DNA of 64,000 nt from Jaltomata sinuosa (lineage: Eukaryota > Streptophyta > Magnoliopsida > Solanales > Solanaceae), in assembly GCA_003996215.1 (NCBI GenBank), contig QJPP01004111.1, positions 164,007 to 228,006 on the forward strand, in the 5' to 3' direction. The stretch's first letter is position 1, and every line of letters begins with the position of its first letter. Positions 1 through 11,028 of the stretch are shown piece after piece. The notes under the pieces were generated by a model. That model was not told where the DNA came from, did not search any database, and saw only the letters and a program-made list of their open reading frames with translations. Made by a program: the position numbers and the translations under genes.

Positions 1-479
1 GACGTTATTTGTTAGAATATATAATTTTTTTTAAAACAAATATTGTTACAGAAATATGCTATATAACATAATATGAAAATCCGCTTCAAAGAAATTTGAT
101 TAGTATAAATATTATCATAAGGATGATTGTTATAAAAAAAAATTGATTGTACATCTTTGGCCGGTAAAAAACTTTTTACTGTTAAAATCCTACTGTTATT
201 AACGTAAACTATAGCCTTTTCTTCTTCCTTCATGATTTAAGGTAACGTTCAAGTTCAAACATCTCGTTGTAATCTTCAAAAGCAAGGAAGCAATGATGTC
301 TATAATTTTATGGTTTGAAGTTTACTTTGTATTTTTAGTTACTGAACTTGAATATTGTGTCGATTTTTTGAGTAATATACCTGGAAACATCTTTTGATAT
401 TTTATCAATATTGTTTCGGACACAACTAATATATTCTAAAATCACCGATATTCGAACATCTTTTTCCTTGGCCATAAAT
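1..479. other. AT-rich intergenic DNA, nothing recognised
   Basis: No coding pattern, terminal repeat or RNA gene is visible. Short open frames here run without conserved motifs and continue into the transposon at 488, so I treat them as chance. Confidence 0.5.
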
Positions 480-487
480 GTCCTCCT

Positions 488-854
488 CAGGGGCGGATTT
501 ACCTTGGTCTTAGGGGTGTCACGTGACACTGCTTCGTTGATTTCTTTTACTATATATACATATAAAATAAATAAACAAAACGAAAAATGGAACGTATAAT
601 TATTAAAAGGACACTGCTTGTAAACAAAGTTGGTCAGTGGACTGGCGGTCAGGCGCTCCAATTTCGTGTTAGAAGTTGGGGGTTTGAACCGGTGCGACCT
701 CTTTGGTTTTCTTTCAACTGGCAGTTTGGACTTTCGCCCAATATTTAGAAGACCCAATTCAATGGTGACGCCGCTTATGAAAAATTTGGCCCAATATTTA
801 GAAGGCCCAATTCAATGGTGACACCGCTTATGAAAAATTATGCGTACGCTACTG
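488..854. mobile_element. hAT-like non-autonomous DNA transposon (367 bp)
   Basis: It starts CAGGGGCGGA and ends with the imperfect inverse, TACGCTACTG. It is flanked by 8-bp direct repeats that differ at one base (GTCCTCCT at 480-487, GTCCTCCA at 855-862). An 8-bp TSD with CAG...CTG ends is the hAT signature. There is no transposase, so it would need one supplied in trans. A stretch of about 50 bp near the right end is duplicated in tandem. Confidence 0.6.
736..840 (+). repeat. Tandem duplication inside the hAT-like element
   Basis: Two copies of a roughly 53-bp unit (about 736-788 and 789-840), both containing CCCAATTCAATGGTGAC and GCCGCTTATG or ACCGCTTATG, follow each other with few differences. 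The duplication is local to the right end of the element. Confidence 0.7.
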
Positions 855-896
855 GTCCTCCATTGGAATTAAATTCTATTATGATAATTGTCATTA

Positions 897-1006
897 ATTG
901 TGTGAGACACTTTCTTATTTTCACAAAAATTTGAATTCAAAACTTGTGAACCCAAAAATATAAAATTTGAATTCAGTGAGATAAAAAAAAAGCGCCTCAC
1001 ACAATT
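897..1006. repeat. Imperfect inverted repeat at the TRIM insertion site
   Basis: TTGTGTGAGACAC near 897 is the imperfect inverse of GCGCCTCACACAA near 991. The second arm also pairs with GTGTGAGGCAC just beyond the TRIM at 10962. The target of the TRIM insertion was therefore itself a palindromic stretch. Confidence 0.45.
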
Positions 1007-1009
1007 AGT

Positions 1010-1432
1010 TGTTAGGATTTGTCCTGAATTTCCTACTTTACCTGGATTCTAACACAATTGTGTTTCAATCAAAAAAGAATTTCTTGGTAGAAAACGTTTT
1101 CTTTATAGGAAAGTACTCTACCATATTTATCATTTTCTTGGAAGAGAAGTCTTGTAATTCTATAAAGAAGACTTTTTCTTCTCAAAAACATAACACAATA
1201 ACATCCACAATGTAGTCGATTAGAGAGTTGTTTTTTAGGGAGAGATTCTCTCTCAACAGTTTTATATATGCTTTCTTTTTATATTAATTTTTCATAATAT
1301 GTAGGCCAATTGGCCAAACCATATCAATATTATGTCCTTTTTTATAGTTTTTTCTTTGTCATCTGATTTATCGCCTTCAAGGTTTGCAATCAATAGTTTC
1401 CGCATGACGCCCTATCGATTTCGATCCCAACA
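1010..1432 (+). repeat. TRIM LTR copy 1
   Basis: It runs from TGTTAGGATTT to GATCCCAACA. The end is fixed by the PBS at 1435 and the start by the TSD TTAGT directly upstream. Confidence 0.85.
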
Positions 1433-1434
1433 AG

Positions 1435-1446
1435 TGGTATCAAAGC
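1435..1446 (+). other. Primer-binding site (TRIM, copy 1)
   Basis: TGGTATCAAAGC differs at one base from TGGTATCAGAGC, the standard complement of the plant initiator Met tRNA 3' end. It lies 2 bp after the LTR. Confidence 0.8.
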
Positions 1447-1991
1447 CTATGGTCCAACGATCCTACGATCCAATGGGTTTAACGATCCAACGATCCAATG
1501 ATCCAACAGTCCAACAATTGAACGAGGTTGAAGACATGTTTAAGGCGGTTTCAAATCAAGTTGCAACCAATTTGATGATAATGAAGATTTTTGTCCAGAT
1601 ACTACATGTGGAGAAGGAGTATCAAGATTGAACCATATTTTCAACGTACATGCTGTTGCATCTTTAAAAATAAAAATAAAATATTTTAAAATCATTTTTA
1701 ACAACAATATTTTAAATCTTATTTTTAACCATGACAAGCAGCAGTGATGAAGATGATGTGTGTAACACCCCAAAAATCCTAAACTGATACCAGAACCTTT
1801 TTCATGAGTGTAATAATTATTTTCCTACTGTGGTGAGTGCTTTGGATGCGAATCATGTTCATAAGAAACTCCTATTATCAAGTTAAGTCGCAAGCACCTC
1901 ACCAAAGTAAGTTTTCATGTAAGACTAAATTAGGGTCAACTTCAATCGATCATTCATCCCGAAATATAAAGAGTTAGGTGGCATAGTACAC

Positions 1992-2069
1992 ACCAAATTA
2001 AAGGTTTTTGAGTCTTCTTTCCAACGCCACCAACCGCGCATTAATCCGAGTCCGGAGTAAAATGTTATG
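1992..2069 (+). promoter_or_regulatory. LTR block conserved between families (copy 1)
   Basis: A stretch running from ACCAAATTAAAGG through CTTTCCAACGCCACCAACCG to CCGGAGTAAAA and GTTATG. It recurs at 7293, 39811, 44771 and, on the minus strand, 60183, in LTRs that otherwise differ. Function unknown; it lies upstream of the TATA-like site here. Confidence 0.7.
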
Positions 2070-2722
2070 GGCAGTTTACTGCAGTGCTGCCAGTGATGAC
2101 GGATGGGAATGACGAACCGTGGTTCTGAACCGCGGTCCGTACTTCGACTCGTCGTTGCTGAACTGAACCTTAAAAATTTCATCTTCAAAACTACTGGTTG
2201 GTTCATGACCCGTAGACCAAAACCACGGTCAGTAGAGTGACCCGTGATTTATCAAAATTCAGCTTTTCAGCCCGGTTTCCACGAATGACTTGACGAGTCA
2301 TTGTGTTGAACGATGGTCCGTCCTATAACCCGTAGAATCACCTTTAGAGAGGTACCAAGTCCTATAAATTCCACGAGTGGGTTCATGACTCGTCAACCTA
2401 TTCCACAACTCGTCCTTCCATCCGTAGTTTCTGAGGATCAGATGATCCTTATTTTCCTAAAGTCAAAACCACGAGTCACAGGATGACCCGTCGTTCAGAA
2501 TCACGGACCGTAGAGTGACTCGTAGAATAAATATCCAGTAGACTCCCAAAAGTGGTTCTTGAAACCCTGACTCCCTTTGACGGTCCGTCCTTTTGGATGA
2601 CGGACCGTGGACCAACTCATAGTCCCTAAGATCGACTTTTTCCAGCTTTTTCCAAGCTTAAGTCCAGGGGATTTTTTGTAATTTCTCACTCCTTTAACTC
2701 CTATACTAAGTCATTTTAAGCC

Positions 2723-2730
2723 TATTTAAG
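2723..2730 (+). promoter_or_regulatory. TATA-like site in the 5' LTR
   Basis: TATTTAAG is followed by a pyrimidine- and CAA-rich leader typical of plant LTR transcripts. The same site is kept in the 3' LTR at 8024. The start of transcription is inferred, not shown. Confidence 0.45.
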
Positions 2731-4366
2731 AGGGTTTTTATTTCCACTTGACCTAAGTTCTCCCCCATTCTTTCAATCAACTTCCAAAAGAAGAAAAAGA
2801 GTTCCATCTTCTCAAGCTTCAAGTTAGGGTTTCAAGCTCCAAGACTCAAACTCCAAGTTCAAGTTTTCTAAGTCTTTTCAATTCAAGTGGGTTAGCTTCA
2901 ATCAAGGTATGTGGGTCTTTAACAATGGATTTCTTTCACCCTTGTGCCCAAAATCTCCAATCCTTATGTTGAATTGTGAACTTGTAAAATTAGAGTTTTG
3001 ATCTAAAATTGGAGAAAGTTTATGAAATCAGTTTTCTATGTTTAAATTCATGGTTTTCTATTGATTATTTATGACTTTATTATGATTCTCTTATTGGTTT
3101 TAAAAGCCCAAACATGAAAGTTGATTTCTAGCATGAAACTATGAAATTGCATGTTTTCAAGACATGACCTTTATGTATTTATGAAATTGCATGCCTAATT
3201 CTTTAAGTATGAATTTAGAAAGAAAAACATGTTTTGAACTATGGCTATGCTAAGTCTATATATGTATGAAAATATTTTAAATTTAAAACGAATCAGTCGA
3301 CCTGGTCTACGAATCTATTCTAATTATCAACGAATCATGGCATCAGATATGTCTTATTGCTTTTCAAACAGTTTTGACATCAGATATGTCACCAGTTATG
3401 AACATCTTTGACATTAGATATGTCATCGGTATTATATGAGCTATATGTATATTTTGGAAGTAGTATTTAGTACCGATTTGGACTGGGTGAGAGTACCCTT
3501 AGTCCCAGAACTACGTGCCCCCGTAGGTATTAAGTCCCCTCTGTTGGGCATCAGTATTTAGTGATCACGCCACAGTAATGCCTTTATACCCTGGCAAGGT
3601 ATATTGGGTCCTCTCTATGGGGCGGATACATCAAATTCCATGTAGCTCACATGGTCTATGTCGGTTAAAGAACCTCCCACAAAAACGGTTTCAAGTTTAA
3701 AAATGTATTGACTCCCTGCTTTCAGATTTCAGACTTACTACTTATGATTATGTTTTAGCTTATGATATTGCATTGAGTCATTACATTACAGATTTTACTA
3801 TTACCACATGATTTCAGCTTCAAGGATAATTTAAGCATGTTTTATCACAAATTATGCATGATCTCAGATTTAAACACTCTTTCAAGTATATTTTAGAATG
3901 ACCTATGTATATCTCACATACTCGGTATATCCTATAGTACTGACGCATATCTTGCGCTGCATCCTTTGATGATGCAGATTCAGGTGTTCCTTCTCAGACC
4001 CGTGGCTAGAGCTTCCTTACCACTTTCTGTCAGCTGTTGGTGAGTCCTCTTAGATCGAGGACTTGTTATGTTTTTAGCTAGTGTTAGCTATTATATTTTT
4101 CCGCACTTCGAGTTAGCTAGGGTCTTGTCCTAGCAACTCCTTATATCATGTAGAGGCTTTTCAGATATAGACAGTGTTCGAGTCTCCTTCCAGATTGTGT
4201 ATCTTATTTGACTGATTACCTATTTACGTAATTCCAGATTTATCTATTATGTTTCTGCTTATCTTTGTTATGATTGAGTATGCTATGACCAAGGGGTTAT
4301 CTTGGGGCACTTGCGGTCCCAAGTCCCGTGTTACATCTAGGGGGTAGCCTCGGGGCGTGACAAACT

Positions 4367-4378
4367 TGGTATCAGAGC
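4367..4378 (+). other. Primer-binding site (7.9-kb element)
   Basis: TGGTATCAGAGC, a perfect match to the plant initiator Met-tRNA PBS, 4 bp after the 5' LTR. Confidence 0.9.
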
Positions 4379-4575
4379 CTTAGGTTCAAGAGTCCTAGGG
4401 TGTCTGAAAGCCGCATCAAGTAGTGTCTCTTTCATGGGTGTGAAGTGCGCCACACTTATGAGGGAGAGGATATGAGGTATTTTAGGAAAAAACTTCACTT
4501 CCTCGTATTCAATATCGTGTGATAGAGTTTGACTCTATTTACCCTGCTAATCTATTCCGTACGCATTCTAGATAA

Positions 4576-4947
4576 ATGCCTCTACAAAGAAACCCCAAGA
4601 GGAATGTTAATACTCCTGTTCCAGACCACGGGGTTACGAATGTGGAGTTTCGGGAAGCCATCCGTATGTTGGCTCAAGCCATGACTGCTCAGTTGAATGA
4701 GAAAGGGAAACTAAAGAAGAGGTCATCCGGACCAACCCCCCTATCTTCAGTGAGCACACCTGCCCTCGATTCTCAGTCTTGTCACCATAAGGCTCTGAAG
4801 ACCTTGAGGTACCCTTGTTGTAATTGGTGCGGTAAGTTTCATTTAGGTGAGTGCCTTGCGGGCAAGGAGGGATGTTTTAGGCGTGGTAAGTTAGGCCATA
4901 GGATCAGGAATTGCCCCTCATCTAAGCGGAGCAACTATGATGTTTAG
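4576..4947 (+). pseudogene. Internally deleted gag (N-terminus joined to zinc knuckles)
   Basis: Gag coats the retroelement RNA and forms the virus-like particle. This 123-residue frame starts MPLQRNPKRN, the usual beginning of chromovirus gag, and keeps the segment VEFREAIRMLAQAM. By residue 85-115 it is already in the C-terminal nucleic-acid-binding part. Two zinc knuckles lie side by side: CNWCGKFHLGEC (C-x2-C-x3-H-x3-C), and a second that reads CFRRGKLGHRIRNC and has lost its second Cys to Arg. The capsid region between, normally over 200 residues, is missing. The sister element at 42020 has the same join, so the deletion predates the split of the two families. As it stands it could at most be a small basic RNA-binding peptide. 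Confidence 0.75.
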
Positions 4948-7049
4948 CTTCAAAACCAATTCCTTTCATTGCCTTGCCAGTCGGGTCAGGTTATTCCTCC
5001 AGAAGTTGAATCAGTTACGTCACTAGATTTTCTTCCTTTATGCACCCATAGCCCCCGAACCCCTAATCTTGTTTGGTTATGAGTTGTATTGACCTAGAAC
5101 TAAGTGGGGATATGAGGGTTGAGGCCTATACTTTTAGGTGAAGGAAGATCTTAGACTATAGAAGGAAGTGGGTATTCGGGCTAGATTCTGGAGTAGCGTA
5201 TGTTCCGTTAGGGTAAAATGATTGTAGTTCCTTTAAGAGATGGGTGAGAGATCCATAAACTTAGAAGGGTAGTATGAATCTAAGGGGGAGATGGTGGGAT
5301 GTTGAATTGGTGAGATTTTGGAGGCTCAAGTGGTAATATCGTTCGGTGTTAGAACAAAGTTAGGAGGGGAGGCAAAAACTTATTTCCATCGTAGCGTCCC
5401 AAGTACACTCCTGCCATTATGATACCATTTTGCATACCTTGTGTGTCAGCATCATGGTTCTATTTTAATTTACGCACTTCATCAAGATTCACGCTCATAT
5501 TCAGCTTCTAGAATGACAAGTGATTTCTTCAGACAATGATTCTACTCTTACTCTGCGAGTCTATGAATCCCAGCTTTATGCCCCGAGGTCAGTTATGTAT
5601 ATGAACTCATGTATCGCATTATGCTCAGTTATGTTTACTCACTCAGTCTTCAGAAATACCTCAATGGCTAATCAAATCATGTTACGTTATGTATATGCTC
5701 CGACCTGATTCTTGAAATGGTTTGCGCTTATGATTTCCTTGCTCTAAAGCCCGTGACCTTTGCCTTTGATGACGAGGGGTGGTGATCCCCACCATTCATG
5801 CCTTACGTGCCCAGTATGTGGAATACTCATGCCTATTGGGCTCAACTCTCCAAGCCTCACCTTGAGTGACTAGATCACGCTAAGTGTAAGTCTAGATCAA
5901 TCTGTAATCCTTCATTCATGACGCTCCTGCTCCTGCTCTTTTCTTTCAATGATTCTGGTTTATGTTGTTATAAGTGTTGGGGGAAAAGGCCTTGTAGTAG
6001 CCTAGCTGGGAGGTAGCAAATTCCTTTTCCTTGTTAGTGCACTTGTTCCACCTTGACTTTTAAGTGTGGGTGAATTGTGAGGCAAGGGTTATTCGTGCGA
6101 AATAGTTAGATAAGGAATTTTAGGATGTCCCTCTATAGAAGTTCTTGAATCTGCGACTCCTAGTTATGATAAGGAAGAGGAGAGAAGTCTTAAATAGGGT
6201 AAGCTACGAAACCATTAGGTGACAATAGTTATAAGCTTGAATATCGTGATGGGATACATGTGGATATTTGTTTTGCGCAACTAATGACCCTTTGGTTGGG
6301 AGTCCTAGGTTAGTTGGTTGTTATGATAAGAGGGGATGCTATCCTTAGAAAACGTTCTAGATGCAGGAGATCTGGTTGAGATAGGTTTGAACATGGAGAA
6401 TTGGGTAATTAGACTCAGACCTTAGTACCTTTATGTGCGCTGTTGAGGTTGTTAGTTGCAAATAGTAGGAGTGGTATTTAGAAGAGAATAGTTTTCCCGT
6501 ATATCTACTTCTCTCAGTTTGGTATCCCTTTTGGTTAACTGCGATTTCTAGAGTATGTTTGTTCTTTATAAGTTTTAGATGAGTTCCTACTCTCATTCCA
6601 GACCAGTTAGCATGTTGGATATCCAGTTCCTGTCCTGTTGGTTGTTTTTACATTCTCGGCATGTATACGTGTCTCATGAAATTAGCTCAGTTTTTATTTC
6701 AATCAGAAGTCGATTACCACGATCGTACTTCAGCTTTCACAACTCAGTTGAAGGAGCTACTTGGGAAGAAAAATCATCTATGGAGGCCAAGTACCCTCAC
6801 CCTTCCCCTTCCAATCTGATTTCTGTTTGAGGTAGTAGTTTCATCCTTAGTATGTCCTTCCGAATCTATTCTATCAGTTTCCCTCACGATCCTAGCATGT
6901 ATTCATATTTTTGAAGTTGATTAAGCCATGTTTTAAGTTCAAAAGTTTAATTTCATGTTGATTCTTCAATTTTCACGTTTCGTTTTTGGTTGGGCTATTT
7001 CCTCTCTAGAGTTCCCTTGCTTAGTCTTCATTCGAGGATGAATGATCCT
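4948..7049 (+). other. Non-coding internal region of the 7.9-kb element
   Basis: No continuous reading frame or pol motif is visible. A purine run (AAGGGGGAGATGG near 5283) looks like an old PPT. About 6170-6480 is similar to 43675-43990 in the sister element, so both inherited the same remnant. The stretch ends with TTCGAGGATGAATGATCC, the decayed end of a chromovirus pol. Confidence 0.6.
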
Positions 7050-7060
7050 AAGGGGGAGAT
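7050..7060 (+). other. Polypurine tract (7.9-kb element)
   Basis: AAGGGGGAGAT immediately before the 3' LTR (TATT then GTAACACC), the expected primer for plus-strand synthesis. Confidence 0.85.
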
Positions 7061-7062
7061 AT

Positions 7063-9662
7063 TGTAACACCCCAAAAATTCTAAACTAATACCCGAATCG
7101 TTTCCATGAGTGTAATGATCATTTTCTAGTGTGGTGAGTGCTTTGGATGCGAATCATATTCATAAGAAACTCCTATTATCAAGTTAAGTCGCAAGCACCT
7201 CACCAAAGTAAGTTTTCATGTAAGACTAAATTAGGGTCAACTTCAATCGATCATTCCTCCTAAAATATAAAGCGTTAGGTGGCCTAGTACCCACCAAATT
7301 AAAAGTTTTTGAGTCTTCTTTCGAACATCACTGACTGCGCATTAATCCTAGTCCGGAGTAAAAAGTTATGGGCAGTTTACTGCAGTGCTACCAGTGATGA
7401 TGGATGGGAATGACGAACCGTGGTTCTGAACCACGGTCCGTACTTCGACTCATCATTGCTGAACTGAACCTTAAAATTTTCATCTTCAAAACCACTGGTT
7501 GGTTCATGACATGTAGACCAAAACAACGGTCAGTAGAGTGACCCGTGGTTTATCAAAATTTAGCTTTTCAGCCCGGTTTTCATGAATGATTTGACGGGTC
7601 ATTGTATTGAACGATGGTCCATACTATAACCCGTAGAATCACCTTCAGATAGGTACTAAGTCCTCTAAATTCTGCGAGTGGGTTGACGACTCATCAACCC
7701 ATTCCATGACACGTCCTTCCATCCGTAGTTTCTGAGGATCAGAGGATCCTTATTTTCCTAAAGTCAAAACCACGAGTCACAGGATGGCCCGTCATTCAGA
7801 ATCACGGACCGTAGAGTGACTCGTGGAATGAATTTCCAGTAGACTCCCAGAAGTGGTTCTTGAAACCACGACTCCCTTTGATGATCCGTCCTTTTGGATG
7901 ACGGAGCGTGGACCAACTCGTGATCCCTAAGATCGAATTTTTCCAACTTTTTCCAAGATTAAGTTCAGGGGAATTTTTATAATTTTCCACTCCTTTAACT
8001 CCTATACTAAGTCGTTTTAAGCCTATTTAAGAGGGTTTTTATTTCCACTTGACCTAAGTTCTCACCCATTCTTTCAATCAACTTCCAAAAGAAGAAAAAG
8101 AGTTTCATCTTCTCAATCTTCAAGTTTGGGTTTCAAGCTCCAAGACTCAAACTCCAAGTTCAAGTCTCCTAAGTCTTTTCAATTCAAGTGGGTTAGCTTC
8201 AATCAAGGTATGTGGGTCTTTAACAATGGATTCCTTTCACCCTTGTGCCCAAAATCTCCAATCTTTATGTTGAATTGTGAACTTGTGAAATTAGGGTTTT
8301 GATCTAAAATTAGGGAAAGTTTATGAAATCAGTTTTCTATGTTTAAATTCATGGTTTTCTATTGATTATTCATGACTTGATTATGATTCTCTTATTGGTT
8401 TTAAAAGCCCAAACATGAAAGTTGATTTCTAGCATGAAACTATGAAATTACATGTTTTTAAGAGAAACTTGGCATGATTAGATATCACGGCCTTTATGTA
8501 TTTATGAAATTGCATGCCTAATTCTTCAAGTATGAATTTAGAAAGAAAAGCATGTTTTGAACTATGGCTATGCTAAGTCTATATATGTATGAATTTGAAT
8601 TGCATGGCATCAGATATATCTTATTGCTTTTCAAACAGTTTTGACATCAGATATGTCACCAGTTATGAACAGCTTTGACATCAGATATGTCATTGGTTTT
8701 AAACAGCTTTGACATCAGATATGTCATCGGTATTATATGAGCTATATGTATGTTTTGGGAGTAATATTTAGCACCGAGTTGGACTGGGTGAGAGTACCCT
8801 TAGTCCCAGAACTATGTGCCCCCATAGGTATTAAGTCCCCCTGTTGGGCATCAGTATTTAGTGATCACGCCACAGTAATGCCTTTATACCCTGGCAAGGT
8901 ATATTGGGTCCTCTCGATGGGGCGGATACATCAAATTCCATGTAGCTCACATGGTCTATGTCGGTTAAAGAACCTCCCACAAAAACGGTTTCAAGTTTAA
9001 AAATGTATTGACTCCCTGCTTTCAGATTTCAGACTTACTACTTATGATTATGTTTTAGCTTATGATATTGCATTGAGTCATTACATTACAGATTTTACTA
9101 TTACCACATGATTTCAGCTTCAAGGATAATTTAAGCATGTTTTATCACAAATTATGCATGATCTCAGATTTAAACACGCTTTCAAGTATATTTTAGAATG
9201 ACCTATGTATATCTCACATACTCGGTATATCCTATAGTACTGACGCATATCTTGCGCTGCATCCTTTGATGATGCAGATTCAGGTGTTCCTTCTCAGACC
9301 CGTGGCTAGAGCTTCCTTGCCACTTTCTGTCATCTGTTGGTGAGTCCTCTTAGATAGAGGACTAGTTATGTTCTTAGCCAGTGTTAGCTATTATATTTTT
9401 TCGCACTTTGAGTTAGTTAGGGTCTTGTCCTAGCAACTCATTATATCATGTAAAGGCTTTTTAGACATAGACAGTTTTCGAGTCTCCTTCCAGATTGTGT
9501 ATCTTATTTGACTGATTACCTATTTACGTGATTCCGGATTTATCTATTATGTTTCCGCTTATCTTTTTTATGCTTGAGTATGCTATGACCAATGGGTTAT
9601 CTTGGGGCACTTGCGGTCCCAAGTCCCATGTTACGTCTAGGGGGTAGCCTCGGGGCGTGACA
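7063..9662 (+). repeat. 3' LTR of the 7.9-kb element
   Basis: It is collinear with the 5' LTR over 2.6 kb, with many scattered differences and small indels, so the insertion is not recent. It ends at the TSD ATGTG. The conserved block is at 7293-7370 and the TATA-like site at 8024-8031. Confidence 0.9.
7293..7370 (+). promoter_or_regulatory. LTR block conserved between families (copy 2)
   Basis: Counterpart of 1992-2069 in the 3' LTR, more diverged in the middle (TTTCGAACATCACTGACTG). Confidence 0.65.
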
Positions 9663-9710
9663 ATGTGAAGAAGAAGAATATGAAGATTATTTTGCCAGAA
9701 AATTTAGGTC

Positions 9711-9720
9711 AAGGGGAGAT
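9711..9720 (+). other. Polypurine tract (TRIM, first internal copy)
   Basis: AAGGGGAGAT directly before LTR copy 2. The corresponding site before copy 3 reads CACGGGGAGAT (10515-10524). Confidence 0.75.
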
Positions 9721-9721
9721 T

Positions 9722-10143
9722 TGTTTGGATTTGCCCTGAATTTCCTACTTTCCTGGATTCTAACATAATTGTGTTTCAATCAAAAAAGGATTTATTGGTA
9801 GAAAATATTTTCTTTATAGAAAAGGACTCTACCATATTTATCCTTTTCTTGGAAGAGACTCTTGTAATTCAATAAATAGAAGACATTTTCTTCTCAAAAA
9901 TATAACAGAATAGCATCCACAATGTAGTCGAGTAGTGAGTGTTGTTTAGGGAGAAATTCTCTCTCAACAGTTTTATATATGCTTTCTTTTTATATAAATT
10001 TTTCATAATATGTAGGCCAATTGGCCAAACCATATCAATATTATGTCCTTTTTTATAGTTTTTTCTTTGTCATCTGATTTATCGCCTTCAAGGTTTGCAA
10101 TCAATAGCTTCCGCATGACGCCCTATCGATTTTGATCCCAACA
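9722..10143 (+). repeat. TRIM LTR copy 2 (shared middle LTR)
   Basis: 422 bp with the same ends as copies 1 and 3, except for a T at the fourth base (TGTTTGG). It serves both as the 3' LTR of the first unit and the 5' LTR of the second. Confidence 0.85.
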
Positions 10144-10145
10144 AG

Positions 10146-10157
10146 TGGTATCAGAGC
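10146..10157 (+). other. Primer-binding site (TRIM, copy 2)
   Basis: TGGTATCAGAGC, a perfect Met-tRNA PBS, 2 bp after LTR copy 2. Confidence 0.85.
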
Positions 10158-10441
10158 CTATGGTCCAACAATCCTACGATCCAATGGGTTTAACGATCCA
10201 ATGGTCCAATGATCCAACAGTCCAATAATTGAACGAGGTTGAAGAGATGTTTAAGGCGGTTTCAAATCAAGTTGCAACCAATTTGATGATAATGAAGATT
10301 TTTTTCCAGATACTACATGTGGAGAAGGAGTATCAAGATTGAACCATATTTTCAACATACCTACTGCTGCATCTTTAAAAATAAAAATAAAATATTTTAA
10401 AATCATTTTTAACCACAATATTTTAAATCTTATTTTTAACC

Positions 10442-10531
10442 ATGGCAAGCAGCAATGATGAAGATGATGTGAAGAAGAAGAATATAAAGATTATTTTGCC
10501 AGAAAATTCAGGTCACGGGGAGATTTGTTAG
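10442..10531 (+). CDS. Short open frame in the TRIM internal region (29 codons)
   Basis: An ATG opens an acidic-then-basic frame (MASSNDEDDVKKKN...) that crosses the PPT and stops with TAG at the LTR edge. The first internal copy has the same frame from 1731 with Thr and Ser replacements before the large insertion cuts it at 1760. It resembles no family I know. It may be a gag leftover or chance, and no function is claimed. Confidence 0.2.
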   Translation: MASSNDEDDVKKKNIKIILPENSGHGEIC

Positions 10532-10949
10532 GATTTACCCTGAATTTTCTACTTTACCTGGATTCTAACATAATTGTGTTTCAATCAAAAAGGGATTTAT
10601 TGGTAGAAAACGTTTTCTTTATAGAAAAAGACTCTACCATATTTATCCTTTTCTTGGAAGAGAAGTCTTGTAATTCTATAAATAGAAGACTTTTTCTTCT
10701 CAAAAACATAACACAATAGTATCCACAATGTAGTCGATTAGAGAGTGTTGTTTAGGGAGAGATTCTCTCTCAACAGTTTTATATATGCTTTCTTTTTATA
10801 TTAATTTTTCATAATATGTAGGTCAGTTGGCCAAATCATATCAATATTATGTCCTTTTTTATAGTTTTTTCTTTGTCATCTGATTTATCGCCTTCAAGGT
10901 TTGCAATCAATAGCTTTCGCATGACGCCCTATCGATTTAGATCGCAACA
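10526..10949 (+). repeat. TRIM LTR copy 3
   Basis: 424 bp, TGTTAGG...CGCAACA, followed by the TSD TTAGT that matches 1005-1009. Confidence 0.85.
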
Positions 10950-11028
10950 TTAGTGTCAATGGTGTGAGGCACATAATAAATAGTTTTTTACTTGGCTTCA
11001 TGAGTGAGAATTTTTCCTTTTATCATTA

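Larger units (their letters stand above)
1761..4362 (+). repeat. 5' LTR of the 7.9-kb element
   Basis: It is bounded by TGTAACACCCC and GTGACA, with the PBS 4 bp further on. It carries the 80-bp block shared with other LTR families (1992-2069) and a TATA-like site at 2723. Confidence 0.9.
1761..9662 (+). mobile_element. Non-autonomous Ty3/gypsy element, long LTRs, gag remnant only (7.9 kb)
   Basis: It starts TGTAACACCCC, ends GGGGCGTGACA, and is flanked by the perfect 5-bp TSD ATGTG (1756-1760 and 9663-9667) inside the TRIM internal region. The LTRs are 2602 and 2600 bp; the internal region is only 2.7 kb. It has a Met-tRNA PBS, a PPT and a shortened gag, but no recognisable protease, reverse transcriptase or integrase. 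The tail before the PPT contains TTCGAGGATGAATG, close to the FEDE-coding end of the pol at 60491. That supports descent from a chromovirus of the Tekay/Del type; the clade is inference. Confidence 0.9.
1010..10949 (+). mobile_element. TRIM-like LTR retrotransposon, tandem LTR-int-LTR-int-LTR
   Basis: Three copies of a 422-424 bp LTR (TGTTAGG/TGTTTGG...CCCAACA or CGCAACA) alternate with two copies of a 382-bp internal region. Each internal copy has a PBS for initiator Met tRNA just after the LTR and a purine run just before the next. The whole array is bounded by one 5-bp TSD, TTAGT (1005-1009 and 10950-10954), so the extra unit arose by recombination between LTRs or was inserted as a unit. 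A single copy would be about 1.23 kb with no gag or pol, the size class of terminal-repeat retrotransposons in miniature. The first internal copy is split at 1760 by another element. Confidence 0.85.

Noticed and set aside
335..821. Open frames on both strands at the left edge (140 and 63 codons)
   Set aside because: They cross the boundary of the hAT-like element and its internal duplication and have no motifs.
5520..5708. 62-codon frame in the internal region of the 7.9-kb element
   Set aside because: No counterpart in the sister element and no recognisable motif; probably chance.
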